64,000 nt of DNA from Scilla litardierei (taxonomy: Eukaryota; Streptophyta; Magnoliopsida; Asparagales; Asparagaceae), in assembly GCA_030789695.1 (NCBI GenBank), contig CM061142.1, positions 570,763,281 through 570,827,280 of the forward strand, in the 5' to 3' direction. Both the position numbers and the translations under genes were made by a program. Position 1 is the first letter of the stretch. Each line of letters starts with the position of its first letter. This document shows, in pieces, positions 1 to 10,294 of this stretch. Under the pieces are notes generated by a model. The model was not told where the DNA came from. It saw only the letters and a program-made list of their open reading frames with translations, and searched no databases.

Positions 1-1286
1 ATGTACCTTATGTCTACCTTCTTGGTTTTATCATAGTCTTTTGCAAATCTGCAGTTCCTTTAAGATACTGCATTATCCTCTTAACCGCTTTCCAGTGTTC
101 TTGCCCTGGGTTGGATTGGTAACGACTTACCATTCCAACGGCAAAACAGATGTCCGGTCTTGTATGCATCATAGCGTACATAAGACTATCAACTGCACTG
201 GAATATGGAACTTTTTCCATAATTTCCTTTTCCTTTTGGTTCTTTGGACATGATTTCAGATATAAATTATCGCATCTGCTTATAGGAGTATCAATTGGAC
301 TTGCAGTCCTACATATTAAACCGTTCTAGAACCTTCTTTAAATAAGTCTCTTGTGAAAGAGAAAGAAGTTTTTTCGAACGATTCCTTGAAATCTTAATTC
401 CAAGGATATATGTGGCTTCCCCATGTCTTTCATCTCAAAACTGATGAAAGTCAAGCCTTGATATCCATCACAAAGCCCTTGTCATTTCTGGTTATTAAAA
501 TGTCATCTACATATAGAGACATAATAACATGCTTGCTTTTAATCCTCTTGATATATACGTAGTTATCTTCATCAAGTATGGAAAATCCATTTGATAAGAC
601 AACTTCTTGAAATCGTATATACCATTGCCTCGAGGATTATTTAAGACCATATATGGGCTTACGAAGTTTACAAACCTTATGTTCGTTTCCTTCTTTTACA
701 AACCCTGTTGGTTGTTCCATATAGATCTCCTCGTCCAATTCTCCATTGAGAAAGGCAGTCTTTACATCCATCTGATGTAATTCGAGGTATAAGCAAGCTA
801 CCATTGCCAGAATCAGGCGAATCGAGGTAAAACGCATAACAGGTGAGAAGGTCTCTTCATAGTCTATCCCTTCCTGTTGCGTAAAACCTTTCGCGACAAG
901 GCGAGCTTTATATCTATCTATAGAGCCATCAGCCTTATGCTTGATCTTGAGAACCCATTTGTTCCCAATTGCTCTATGTCCTCTAGGTAAGTTAACTAAG
1001 TCCCAGACTTGGTTAACTTTCATGGATTTCAATTCCTCCTTCATCGCTTCCATCCATTTGTCTTTTGCAGGGCATGATACGGCCTGTTTGAAAGTAGCAG
1101 GCTCGTCATGTTCTTGTAGTGAAGTCATAAAGGTTTGCGGAAATTCATCCTCAAATCTTAGAGGGAAATTCATCCTCAAATCTTAGAGGAGCCAACCTTG
1201 TACGACTACTACGTCGTTTTTGAGATTCTTCAAGTCCTCGTTGACTCGAATTTAGATCAATTCTAATATCACTCCCACTTGGAATG
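1..1286 (-). pseudogene. Ty1/copia reverse transcriptase relic
   Basis: Minus-strand pol fragment of a Tork/TNT1-like copia element, which would copy element RNA into cDNA. Read from 1286 downwards I see the stretch leading into RT, then NKWVLKIK, RYKARLVAKGF, EETFSPV and MDVKTAFLNGELDEEIYM, then a YVDD box near 500 and, at 14-220, the end of the RT domain (DSLMYAMMHTRPDICFAV). The frame is broken several times, one break being a 25-bp tandem duplication at 1141-1190, so it is a dead copy. The upstream part is lost in the N gap and the RNase H lies outside the window. Family assignment is secure; the lineage is a guess. Confidence 0.85.
1141..1190. repeat. 25-bp tandem duplication
   Basis: Two copies of a 25-base unit (1141-1165 and 1166-1190) that differ only in the last base. 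25 is not a multiple of three, so it shifts the copia reading frame: the same peptide LRFEDEFP is read in two frames on either side. Confidence 0.9.
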
Positions 1287-1786
1287 NNNNNNNNNNNNNN
1301 NNNNNNNNNNNNNNNNNNNNNNNNNNNNNNNNNNNNNNNNNNNNNNNNNNNNNNNNNNNNNNNNNNNNNNNNNNNNNNNNNNNNNNNNNNNNNNNNNNNN
1401 NNNNNNNNNNNNNNNNNNNNNNNNNNNNNNNNNNNNNNNNNNNNNNNNNNNNNNNNNNNNNNNNNNNNNNNNNNNNNNNNNNNNNNNNNNNNNNNNNNNN
1501 NNNNNNNNNNNNNNNNNNNNNNNNNNNNNNNNNNNNNNNNNNNNNNNNNNNNNNNNNNNNNNNNNNNNNNNNNNNNNNNNNNNNNNNNNNNNNNNNNNNN
1601 NNNNNNNNNNNNNNNNNNNNNNNNNNNNNNNNNNNNNNNNNNNNNNNNNNNNNNNNNNNNNNNNNNNNNNNNNNNNNNNNNNNNNNNNNNNNNNNNNNNN
1701 NNNNNNNNNNNNNNNNNNNNNNNNNNNNNNNNNNNNNNNNNNNNNNNNNNNNNNNNNNNNNNNNNNNNNNNNNNNNNNNNNNNNNN
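1287..1786. other. assembly gap (500 N)
   Basis: Exactly 500 N, a conventional placeholder length. It separates a minus-strand copia fragment from a plus-strand one, so order and orientation across it are not certain. Confidence 0.99.
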
Positions 1787-3310
1787 ACGAATGTCGTCAC
1801 ATTGCTTCTGAAGCAATGAGTAATATGTATAGCGATAATATATATATTAAATGTTAATATATAAATACACAAGATAGTAGCAAACTTATATGGCAAAATA
1901 GACTAGGCCGTATCGAGAGACTAAGCTTCACAAGTCACATAAAGAGGGGTCTGACCTCTCGTATTATGAAGTCTGCGGACACTTGTGAGTCTTATCCTCT
2001 TAGATATAATGGCCGAACCCATCTGTAAGACAGTGGGAGAATGAGTTGTCGAACTCAGTCTCGTACATACTGATGTACCCGAGTCTAGATTAACCAAAAT
2101 AAGTTAGTCGTATATTTTATTAAGACACGTGTTCTTGATGAAACACAAGTCTGATAAAATAAAGAACGAAATGACAAGTATTTAAACTGATTCGATTAGA
2201 TCGAATGGTCAAATACTTATCTACATAAAATCTTGCGTAACTAAAAGAAAATGTGATTTTCTCTCAGGTCAAGTCTGTTAACACATTATGTGTTAAAAGT
2301 ATGAATCACACTGCGTTAGACTTTGTGCGATCCATAGCAAGTGACTCTGAGTTAAGTCCTCCCTCTGGGTTAAGTCCCAGATAGTAATGCCTAGATTTTG
2401 ATAATGTTCTATGAGGACATTATCAATAAGATATTCATAAAACTAATCAATCGTAAGGAAGTTGTAAAATTACTCGAATCTCGTGAGACGAAGAGTCGAG
2501 TTAAACATCATAACTGATGATGAATCAGTCAACTTCTAGGATAAAATTCGGAGTAGTAACTCCGATTTAAATTTGATGCAATCAGAAAAGGTCCGGTGCG
2601 TAAATAAATTTTGGAATTTAGTTTACGTGCACAAGGAAAATGTTTCCTCAGTTACTGCAAGTAAATCTTTAAGTTGAAAGATTGGTGCAGAAAAGAAAAT
2701 AGTGAAGTACAATCATGTTGATCGAGAACGGCTTTCATCCTAATTCCTATAAAATGGATTATTATGAAACCGTTTTCACCAGCAGATGTGTACAGATCTA
2801 CTCGGACCAAGCTCGATGTAAACGCTCAATTTGACCATGAAAATTTGAGCATTCACTTATAAGTTCGTTTTTCTAAATATGATTTAGACGAACCAACTTA
2901 TATGAATTGGCCAGAAAGTTTTCAAGGTCAGTGGGAGCGTATAAATTACATGCGAGGCATCAAAGAAATGGAACATATATTTTGACAAAGTAATCAAAAA
3001 GTTTGATACTTTATCAGAAACAGATATGAGCCATTTAAAATGACCATTAACAAATTTAAAGAATTATTATCGTAAGGTACGATGAACTGGATGAGATCCT
3101 AGTAAATATAAAATATTATGGATTCCGAAAGACCAAGTGAATTATTTGAATGAGATTCAAATGGTTAGTATAACATGAACATAGAAACCCCTTAAGTCTA
3201 TAGTGTAGACAGTTTTTAGCAGATCCACTCACGAAGGCTCAATCACATGAAGTCGGGAAAACTTATGTGTAAAAATGGTATAAGATACCGTGATAAATGG
3301 GCTTGAGTGC
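1787..3310 (+). pseudogene. decayed copia interior upstream of LTR J
   Basis: No long ORF remains, but the plus strand keeps shreds of a copia polyprotein in order. Near 1884-2000 a frame reads LIWQNRLGRIERLSF and, after a run of mismatches, TCESYPL, which matches the pre-integrase zinc-finger region (LWHxRLGH ... CESC). Near 2035-2095 a second frame resembles the start of the integrase core. Near 3213 the frame reads ADPLTKA, the usual end of copia RNase H (ADxLTK). Stops and indels are frequent and the distance between these landmarks is much too short, so large parts are deleted. It runs into a polypurine tract and LTR J, which fixes its orientation. Confidence 0.65.
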
Positions 3311-3320
3311 AAGTGGGAGA
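3311..3320 (+). other. polypurine tract of copia element J
   Basis: AAGTGGGAGA immediately before an LTR start (TGTAGGAG), following the ADPLTK end of pol. This is the expected plus-strand primer position. Confidence 0.75.
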
Positions 3321-4358
3321 TGTAGGAGAATGATGCCCTCCAGGCTATTTATCTCTGTGTGAATAGCACAAACGTCTTGTTCGAAATAACAGTAAGCTGT
3401 TTGGTAATGATTTATCTAAGTTATAATGTAGAAAACATTAGATATTAACTTAGGTAAAGTCCTCAGACTTTATGCAAGGTCAAACAAGTATCGAGATGAG
3501 TATCTCGATCATGGAGAAATGTTTGACCGTCTGTAGCATAAGTCTAAAAGGGTTCGTGGTCGTAGATGTTTCAAGACAAGGATATCAAAACATCGGATAG
3601 ACCATTGTGTCTTGGCCTTCACCGTTTAGCGGTGGCGATGATCTCATGATCGTTCGACTTGGCGAAGTCGGAGACGAGTCACGGGTGCTCATTAGAGAAT
3701 GAGTTCACTGAACGATCCACAAGAGTTATCATATGGTTACATTAACCAATCTGTCAATGATAACTCTTAGTGATGATAGGCTAGTTGGCCTTTTGACTTG
3801 AGGTCATTTTACGAACCTGTGCGTGAACGGTGCCACTTAGATCACTAACCTAACTTCGAGGCTAGGCCTGTTGAAAGGTCTTTGATCGGGTGTCACTTGA
3901 AGCGTACGAGAAGAGTAATGGCCAAGAGAGGATTCGTCTCTCCCGGTCAATGGGAGTTAGTGTCGTAGAGTTAGTTCAGTCTTTAGTAAAAACTCTGTGC
4001 AGTGTATGTTGGAAGAAGTCCAACATAAGATTGACTAAAGATCGATAGAAACTAACCGGAGTCAAGTTATTGGGGTTGACAGTTCAACCGTACCCTAGAC
4101 TTGATCTACACGACATAGTTTAGACGAAGAGACTATAACTGCAGAACTCATCACAGACACAGTCAAGGTGGTCCCGACAATTTTCATGTTGATGAGCTAA
4201 CCACATTATGATGATGCTGAAACAGGGACGGCAGCCACTGCTCGTGGTCTTTGTCGTATAGGGCTTCGAGCCCAACCTGTAGTAGGGTCAGGCCGTAGGG
4301 TCACACAAAGAGTGCGACCTTCGTCTAGTAATAGGTAGAAATTAGTTAAGGAGAATTA

Positions 4359-4447
4359 TTTGCATTTGATGCAAAGGAAGAGAAAATTGCATTTTGATGC
4401 AAATGATATTTAAGCTTAGATAGGGACTATTTTGCATTTGATGCAAA
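4359..4447. repeat. three TTTGCAT...ATGCAAA palindromes
   Basis: Imperfect 17-base palindromes TTTGCATTTGATGCAAA at 4359-4375 and 4431-4447, with a close variant (TTGCATTTTGATGCAAA) at 4387-4403. They sit in LTR J upstream of its TATA box. Confidence 0.85.
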
Positions 4448-4609
4448 AGTGATTAAATGTGTTTTAAATTTTTTAAAACAATATTTAATAATATAAATAC
4501 AAGGAAAAGTTCACGGGTAAGACGGGAATGTCCCGGTCTAAACCCAAGTTCGAACGGCGTCCAAATCGGACGCCAAATGCCCAACTTATGCCCAAAACAG
4601 CCCATTGGA

Positions 4610-4890
4610 TCAGACCAGGCCAGACCAGGCAGACCCAGGCCAGACTGGGTCTGGCCTGGCTCCTGGCCAGGCCTGATAGTACCAGGGACCCGCCTAGGCC
4701 GGGGCGCCCGGCCCAGGGCCAGGCCCGGGCGCCTGGGCCTGGGCCCAGGCAGCCCGGGCGCCCGCCTGGGCGCCAGGCGCCTGGGCGCCCGCGCCCAGAC
4801 CTGGGCGCCCGTGCCCAGGTCTGGGCCTGGGCGCCCGTGCCCAGGTCTGGGCCTGGGCGCCCGTGCCCAGGTCTGGGCCTGGGCGCCCAG
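4610..4890. repeat. GC-rich inverted and tandem repeat block in LTR J
   Basis: A block built from CCAGG, GGGCGCC, CTGGGCC and their complements, strongly self-complementary, ending in three perfect 26-bp tandem units at 4808-4833, 4834-4859 and 4860-4885. It stays open in several frames on both strands purely because stop codons are A/T-rich; I do not regard those frames as genes. The flanking LTR is AT-rich, so the composition change is sharp. Confidence 0.85.
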
Positions 4891-5245
4891 TCATGAGCAT
4901 TTAAAGCTGTGGGGCCCACTTGCTGGGCCCCACGAATGGGTGCAGAACCCTACGTTTACTGGGCAGTTTTGACGGATGATTTTAGTCGAAAATCAAGCCT
5001 TGGGCTGATCTTTGGATGTTCAATTGAGCGGTCAAATGAACTCCGATTGACGAACGGTTTTTTCCTATGCGTTCACCGTTGAACACCCTTCGAATTTATA
5101 GGTCGTATCAATCCTGAAGTTCAACGGTGAGTGAGTTAAAATTCACGGAAGTTTGCACTTTGTGAAGTGCAAACTAACTTGATTTTAAATAACCCAATTA
5201 ATAGTCCCACATCGGATTTTGAGAGAAGGGGAGCAGTCAGCCGCC

Positions 5246-5255
5246 TATATAAATA
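5246..5255 (+). promoter_or_regulatory. TATA box of LTR J
   Basis: TATATAAATA followed by AGGGG, in the usual position for a plant LTR promoter, followed by a pyrimidine-rich leader (CTCTCCTCC). Confidence 0.65.
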
Positions 5256-5781
5256 GGGGTCTGCTCTCCTCCTCAAAACTCGTCCCAAGCTCTAGATCTG
5301 AGCGGCTCTCGTAAATGTTGGAGCACGCTCGGATCTAGGCTTAAATTAATATTTCTCCTCTCCCTATAAATTTCTGCCTTGCTCTTGAGGGCTCTAGCAA
5401 AGCCGCAAAGGAGTTCGGATTCAGATCCGAAATCTAGGCGGAGGTTTCACTCGCGTGAAACTTTCTTCGGCACGTGGTTGGCTCGGCGACACGGGATTAA
5501 TCGCCTCGGGATGCGGAGCGGTTCGGGGAGCGGTTCGAGGAGCGGCTCGGTGTGGGATGGGGAGCGGCTGGGAAGACGGTGCGGAACATCTTGCCTGCCC
5601 CAGGGCTGAGATTCCGGGTATGTGTTTAATTAAGCATTAGTTTAATTTAATCGCAGTAGGCTAGATCCTTCTTGGGATGGTCAGACCCATCCCAAGTCAG
5701 CATAGATCTTGGATTAGGGTCTTGGACCTTAGGGTTAAATGTTAATTAGATTAACATGTTTATTTTTCCGCTGCTTTTCTG

Positions 5782-5814
5782 TCTATGTTCCGTCCGACTT
5801 AGGACGGACATAGA
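5782..5814. repeat. short hairpin at the J/H boundary
   Basis: Arms TCTATGTTCCGTCC and GGACGGACATAGA around a 6-base loop, complementary except for one bulged base. It lies where LTR J ends and the third ORF of H begins. Confidence 0.7.
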
Positions 5815-7119
5815 GTTTTTGTGCCCTAAGGGTCCCGAAAATCCCTACAGACTCAGCAAAGGTGCTCCCGACACTGGCAGAAGTGTGGACAGAAGTGAGG
5901 GGAGCAGGAATCAAATCAGGTGCAGGCTGAGGAATCGGGATCTTCAGGGCTAGAGGGTTGAGGAGGGGCTCCTGCTGTGCACCCTCGGGCTCAAGCACAT
6001 ACTCCGCTAGGATGAGGAGGTCCATCTCTGGTCTCCACTCCCCACATGTTGGTCCAATGTGGGTCCGAGCAGGGCTTCAAAGCACCATATAATCAGCAGC
6101 AAATAAACCGTGTAGCCAAACCCAGTGGTGTTGACCATGAGGACGCAACATCCTTATGCGGGCCATAACGTCTATGGAAAGGAAAGTGGGGCCTGGAGGT
6201 CAAAGCAAACCAGCTGGGAGCTCAACCCCGCATAAAGGAGCTAGCAGGGTAATCAGACGGCCACAACAGATCGCCGTCCTGGCGATGACAGAGGAAATGA
6301 TGCGGTCTAGATACCAGCTAGCAATATCAATCTGAACGACGGGGACTAAGACGTCCGTGTCGCCCTCGAAGGCTCTCTCTAGTCATCGCATAGAGCATAT
6401 AGAGCTCAGGCATAGACATCGGTCCCAGCCTCATACCTCGCAAGAAAATTGGTCGCCATAAGGCACTGAGCAATACGGAGGCATGGGTGGACGATAGAGG
6501 AGGCCTTGGCCCGGCTAGGGTCAAAGGCGAGTGGTGATCCTGTGATCAAGGTCTAGAATACATGGGTATCAAATGAAGGAGGGGTGTGATGCGTGGGACC
6601 AAAAGCGCGGTCGGGGTCCGGGACAGAGGGACAATGGAAATAGGCTTAGAGCATATCGAGAGTGATCTCGCACTCACGATCCATCAGACGAAATGTGCAA
6701 CCCCTGAGAGTCCAACGAATAAAACTCAGGACCTCGAGGGTCGGGCGGACATAGGTGTCCGCCGACACCAAAAGGAAATCACGCCACCCCATGTTGTCAT
6801 ACAATTGGAGTAGCCCCTCGAATACCCTTAGACACTCAAGATCAGCAATTTGCACAAACCTAGAGGGGACAGTCGATCGATGGGAGATTCTTTCAAATCT
6901 GGCGCGGTGTGCGTCATCTCCGAAAGTGATCCCCATCGTGTCGAAAGCCGGGGCAGGCTATGCTGGTGGGGGTGGAATGGGTGCAGTGGGAGGTGGAAGT
7001 GTAAGTAGTGGTGGGCTAGGAGGTAGGGAGTCCGCTATAGCGAAAGAAGAACCAGGATCGCTGGTCTTCTTCCGCTTGGCAGCGGGCTCCCGCGCACGGG
7101 ATCTAGTGCGTGGAGGCAT
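5815..7119 (-). pseudogene. third ORF of Athila-like element H
   Basis: Start chosen at ATG 7119 because it opens MPPRTRSRAREPAAKRKK, a basic, NLS-like start typical of this ORF class; the frame then runs, with one stop (about 6960), into 6936-6646. That part contains DLECLRVFEGLLQLYDNMGW and a TFRLMDRECEITLDML segment, the pattern I know from Athila-type third ORFs (plant transposon protein / Athila ORF-1-like domain). Further down, in shifted frames, I read DPSRAKASSIVHPCLRIAQCL and a proline-rich tail (5783-6025). It lies after integrase in element order, with its own array of palindromes, TATA-like site and candidate intron upstream. The function of the family is not established. Several stops and frameshifts make this copy inactive. 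Confidence 0.65.
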
Positions 7120-7255
7120 GCGGATGCCGTGAAATGTGAAAACTACCGCGAAGTGCTAATAAAATGGAAAGTGTATAACAGAGCATGATGCAACTCTACG
7201 CAAGAGGTGCCTCCCCTGAAGCTCCAAATCAGCACTTGATCTCCTCCAAACTATC

Positions 7256-7367
7256 CTGAAACACAAAATCGAATGATTAGCAAAGAATATCGAAAAATCG
7301 AGGGGAAAATCAAGAGTAATAGGTATGATTAGGGATTAATTTTGATTCGGGGAAGATTAGGGCTTAC
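7256..7367 (-). other. candidate 5' UTR intron before the H third ORF
   Basis: On the minus strand a donor (TTT|GTAAGCC) at 7367 and a pyrimidine-rich acceptor (TGTGTTTCAG|GATAG) at 7256 bound a 112-nt AT-rich stretch in the leader between the palindrome array and ATG 7119. The sequence before it is GC-rich and leader-like. Splicing is inferred from sequence only. Confidence 0.45.
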
Positions 7368-7571
7368 AAAAATGGAAAATAGGCGAAAGAGGGGAATTTT
7401 GGGCGTAGGATGGCTGACAGGTGACTAGGATGCGACGGCGGGCGGGCGGACGGACGGCGAAGGGATTGCGTCGCTCAGGCGTGACGACGACAGCTCGGGT
7501 GAGGGAAGGAGGAAGGTTCGAGCGAGTGAACGAATTTGGGATTTTAGAAATTAGGGATTCCGAGCACTGGG

Positions 7572-7579
7572 TTAAATAG
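7572..7579 (-). promoter_or_regulatory. TATA-like site before the H third ORF
   Basis: Minus-strand CCCTATTTAAC starts within ten bases of the last palindrome of the array at 7587-7885. With the leader and candidate intron downstream, this reads like an internal promoter. Confidence 0.4.
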
Positions 7580-7586
7580 GGCAAGT

Positions 7587-7885
7587 CACTCGGCCGAGTG
7601 GCTGTTGTTTCGTAAGTTTTTAAAAATTTTCAAATATGTTCCGACTCGGCCGAGTGGGAACTATCACTCGGCCGAGTAAACAAAGTCACTCGGCCGAGTG
7701 GATAGGCCACTCAGAGCATTTTAAGTGCTGAATGTGTCAAGTTCACTCGGTCGAGTGACAAAGTCACTCGGCCGAGTGGCGTGTAATTTACAGAGGGGTT
7801 TTTCGAGACTTCCCTGTGTAGTACCCTACTCGGCCGAGTAGGGTCTTCACTCGGCCGAGTGAAGATGTCACTAGGCCGAGTGGGC
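7587..7885. repeat. internal ACTCGGCCGAGT palindrome array of H
   Basis: Seven perfect copies of the 12-base palindrome ACTCGGCCGAGT (starting 7588, 7644, 7666, 7688, 7765, 7828, 7849), often extended to CACTCGGCCGAGTG, plus near copies (CACTCGGTCGAGTG, CACTAGGCCGAGTG). Spacing is irregular (21-77 bases). The same motif forms a second array in the 5' LTR of H (21863-22218). Confidence 0.95.
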
Positions 7886-8554
7886 TGCTAATTTCAGTCC
7901 AACTCTTTGTTTTGCGACACTTTCTGATTTTCTTTCTCCCGTCAGTTTCTTCCTCCTCTTGGTATTTGAGCGCATCCCTGGAGTGCTCCACATCACCATG
8001 GTCATCCTCCGCTTATATGGTTGCCTATCCTCCTTTTCCTGAAATGCAAACCGGAGCATGTCGTCAGGTTTTTCTTAGATGTTTGACTCTATACACTAAT
8101 AAAGATCTAAAACAAAAATGAAAGGAAAATTCAACTAAAAACTGAGATAGAACCGTCGGGTTGCCTCCCGACAAGCGCTTGTTTAAGGTCTTGAGCTCGA
8201 CCCCTTAAGATCCGTGATTAATGCTCGACGTTTGGCGCATGGGAGATTCACGTGTCAAACTTGTCGGGAATGACACTTGGGTTCAGTTGTTGATCTTCTC
8301 GGCGTTCCACGGCTGCCCCTCATCATGGGTAGTAGTGGGGGATGACTCCCCCAAGCTTGAGCTCTTGGCGCCCTTCTTCTTGACCGGCGGTGAGAATTCG
8401 TTCGTCGGTGGAGTTTCCTTCACATGCCTCGCTATAGAGAATAGCTCTCTAATCCTAACGACATCAGCGTCGTTCTTCTCCTCATCCATAAGCGGATCCG
8501 GTGGGTCTCCCATCATTTTGCTATCTTCAGTGTTTAAGATTTCATAAAGGCCGT
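7886..8554 (-). other. post-integrase region of H
   Basis: Non-coding stretch between integrase and the internal array. Near 8156-8200 the minus strand has a TTAAACAAGCGCTTG ... GGAGGCAACCCGA block, which I recognise as the conserved sequence that follows pol in Athila/Tat elements. A 93-codon frame (8564-8283) of low complexity lies between; I do not recognise it and it may be chance. Confidence 0.55.
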
Positions 8555-9249
8555 TTATATGCAATGCTCCAATAGCATGGGGGTGGCATCGTCAATGGCC
8601 TTTTCAAGTAAGCATGACAGATCTTGGGACCAACCCTTAATAAGGTATATGATATTTACTTCCCAGGTGGGGTCTCCCTCTGAGTAATGCTTGAGCCTTT
8701 GTCCATTTACCTTAAACGTGACACCGTCTTTTCCCTCTATCTCAAAGGCCCCTCCCAGTTGTATGTGCCGAATGGTGAAAGGTCCCGACCAATGTAACCT
8801 TAGCTTTCCAGAAAAGAGTCGAAGTCTAGATTTGAATAATAAGACCTTATTTTCGACCTTGAAATCTTTCACTGTGATGCAGGCGTCGTGGAGAATTCTG
8901 GTCCTTTCCTTGTAAATTCTAGAGCTCTCGTAAGCATCACGTCTAATCTCGTCAAGCTCAATGATATCTAGAAGTCGTCGCAACGCTACACTCTTGTAGT
9001 CGTAATTTAAAGTCGTGATTGCCCAATAGGCACGGTGTTCCAACTCCACCGGCAAATGGCTTGCTTTCCCATAAACTAACCGATATGGGGTAGTGCCAAT
9101 GGTGGTTCGAAAAGTCGTGCGGTATGCCTACAGTGTATCGTTCAATTTCATGGACCAATCTTTCCTAGATCTATCGACCGTCTTCTCTAGAATCTGTTTG
9201 ATCTCCCGGTTTGACACTTCCACTTGTCAACTCGTTTGAGGGTGGTATG
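8555..9249 (-). pseudogene. H integrase, C-terminal part
   Basis: Continues the Athila-type integrase: from the 113-bp duplicated segment the frame reads [10 protein letters not shown], then a stop, [11 protein letters not shown], then [23 protein letters not shown] and [18 protein letters not shown], and finally [22 protein letters not shown] and VNGQRLKHY, the C-terminal domain of this lineage. It is separated from the catalytic core (11408 onwards) by insertion I. The single stop and the insertion make it non-functional. Confidence 0.85.
9137..9249. repeat. 113-bp target duplication, left copy
   Basis: Matches 11408-11520 in the same orientation and at the same length with four mismatches. 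It encodes the same part of H integrase ([10 protein letters not shown]). It flanks insertion I. Confidence 0.93.
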
Positions 9250-9813
9250 CTGATGTGTCATTGTATTCCACGTTTTATCTATATGATTACACGTCAAAAT
9301 GATTGCTCAACTACATATTTCATACGCTTTTACGCTCATAATTGGAAATATTGTACTTTAAGAGCGTTTGGTTGCATTTCAGGGAATATAGAGCGATTTG
9401 AAGTATATTGGAGGAAAGTGCGCGTGCTTCGACACCGGAACTCCTGAGGCGTCTCGTTCGGTGACTCAAAGCTGCGGGGGAGAAAGGAAGGGGCAAGAGA
9501 GAAGGAGCAAAGAAGAGGAGAATGAAGAAAGCATGGTTCTATAATACCATGACTCATAGATTCCAGGTCGCTCGATCGAGCTATGATGCGGCGAAGGAAT
9601 CGAGCAACCCAAAGTGCTGAAAATAGGACAGCCATACACTATTTTCAAATCTGCTATCACCTGGGATTTTGCAGTATTTTTCTGATATTTTTTCCAGATA
9701 GTAGACTTCAAGAAGGTTCCAACGCCACTAAGAACGCGCCAATCGGAGGTCAGATGAGCTATGGAGAATTTCTGCAAGCTTATACTACAGTGCTGAAATC
9801 TGTTTTCAGCAAC

Positions 9814-10155
9814 CTACTCGACCGAGCAGCACCCTACTCGACCGAGTAGAGTGTTGCAGTGCTAAAATTCGACTGAACATCAACCTACTCGACCGAGCAG
9901 TTGGCTGCTTGACCGAGCAGTTGGCTGCTCGACCAAGCAGCTGCATATTTGACCGAGCAGCTACGTACTCGGTCCAAGCAGGGCGATGAATCCAGACTTC
10001 CGACGACTCGACCGAGCAGCCACATACTCGACCGAGCAGAGTCACAACTCGACTGAGTAGACCCTACTCGGTCCGAGCAGGCAGAGCGACGTTTGGGCAT
10101 TGATTCGAGATTTCCTGACGACTCGACCGAGCAGCTTCCTACTCGGACCGAGTCG
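9814..10155. repeat. ACTCGACCGAGYAG array in LTR I
   Basis: About a dozen copies of CTACTCGACCGAGCAG/GTAG-type motifs, self-complementary over CTACTCG..CGAGTAG, with variants (TACTCGGTCCGAGCAG). It is clearly related in form to the ACTCGGCCGAGT array of H but uses a different core, and lies upstream of the TATA box at 10285. Confidence 0.88.
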
Positions 10156-10284
10156 CCGTGGGCCCAGAACGTAAGTTGAGTCCGGATCTTCTAGGGCACG
10201 AAGGGGAGAGTTTTTCGAGTGGATTTTTGGGGAGGATTTAGCAACCGTCAAGGGGGTCTTTTGGTAAATTTTTTGGGTGACTTT

Positions 10285-10294
10285 TTATATACTT
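10285..10294 (+). promoter_or_regulatory. TATA box of LTR I
   Basis: TTTTATATAC about 130 bases downstream of the repeat array. Confidence 0.5.

Larger units (their letters stand above)
3321..5781 (+). repeat. 3' LTR of copia element J (right edge uncertain)
   Basis: Starts with TG directly after the polypurine tract and carries a TATA box at 5246-5255 and two kinds of inverted-repeat sequence upstream of it (4359-4447 and 4610-4890). There is no coding capacity that I trust. No second copy is in the window, so the 3' end is inferred: the sequence changes into the minus-strand third ORF of H near 5782-5815, and the LTR must end about there. About 2.4 kb is long but known for plant copia LTRs. 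Confidence 0.6.

Noticed and set aside
1151..1896. ORFs spanning the N gap
   Set aside because: They consist almost wholly of unknown residues; only the flanking copia sequence is real.
4457..4972. Long overlapping ORFs on both strands in the GC-rich part of LTR J
   Set aside because: Open only because the sequence is made of GC-rich repeats; the peptides are Gly/Pro/Arg/Ala repeats in every frame.
7587..7885. CRISPR-like array of regular repeats
   Set aside because: Plant LTR context, palindromic 12-base units with irregular spacing, no cas genes; not a CRISPR.
8283..8564. 93-codon ORF after H integrase as a real protein
   Set aside because: Low complexity and in the non-coding post-pol region; overlaps the end of the integrase frame.
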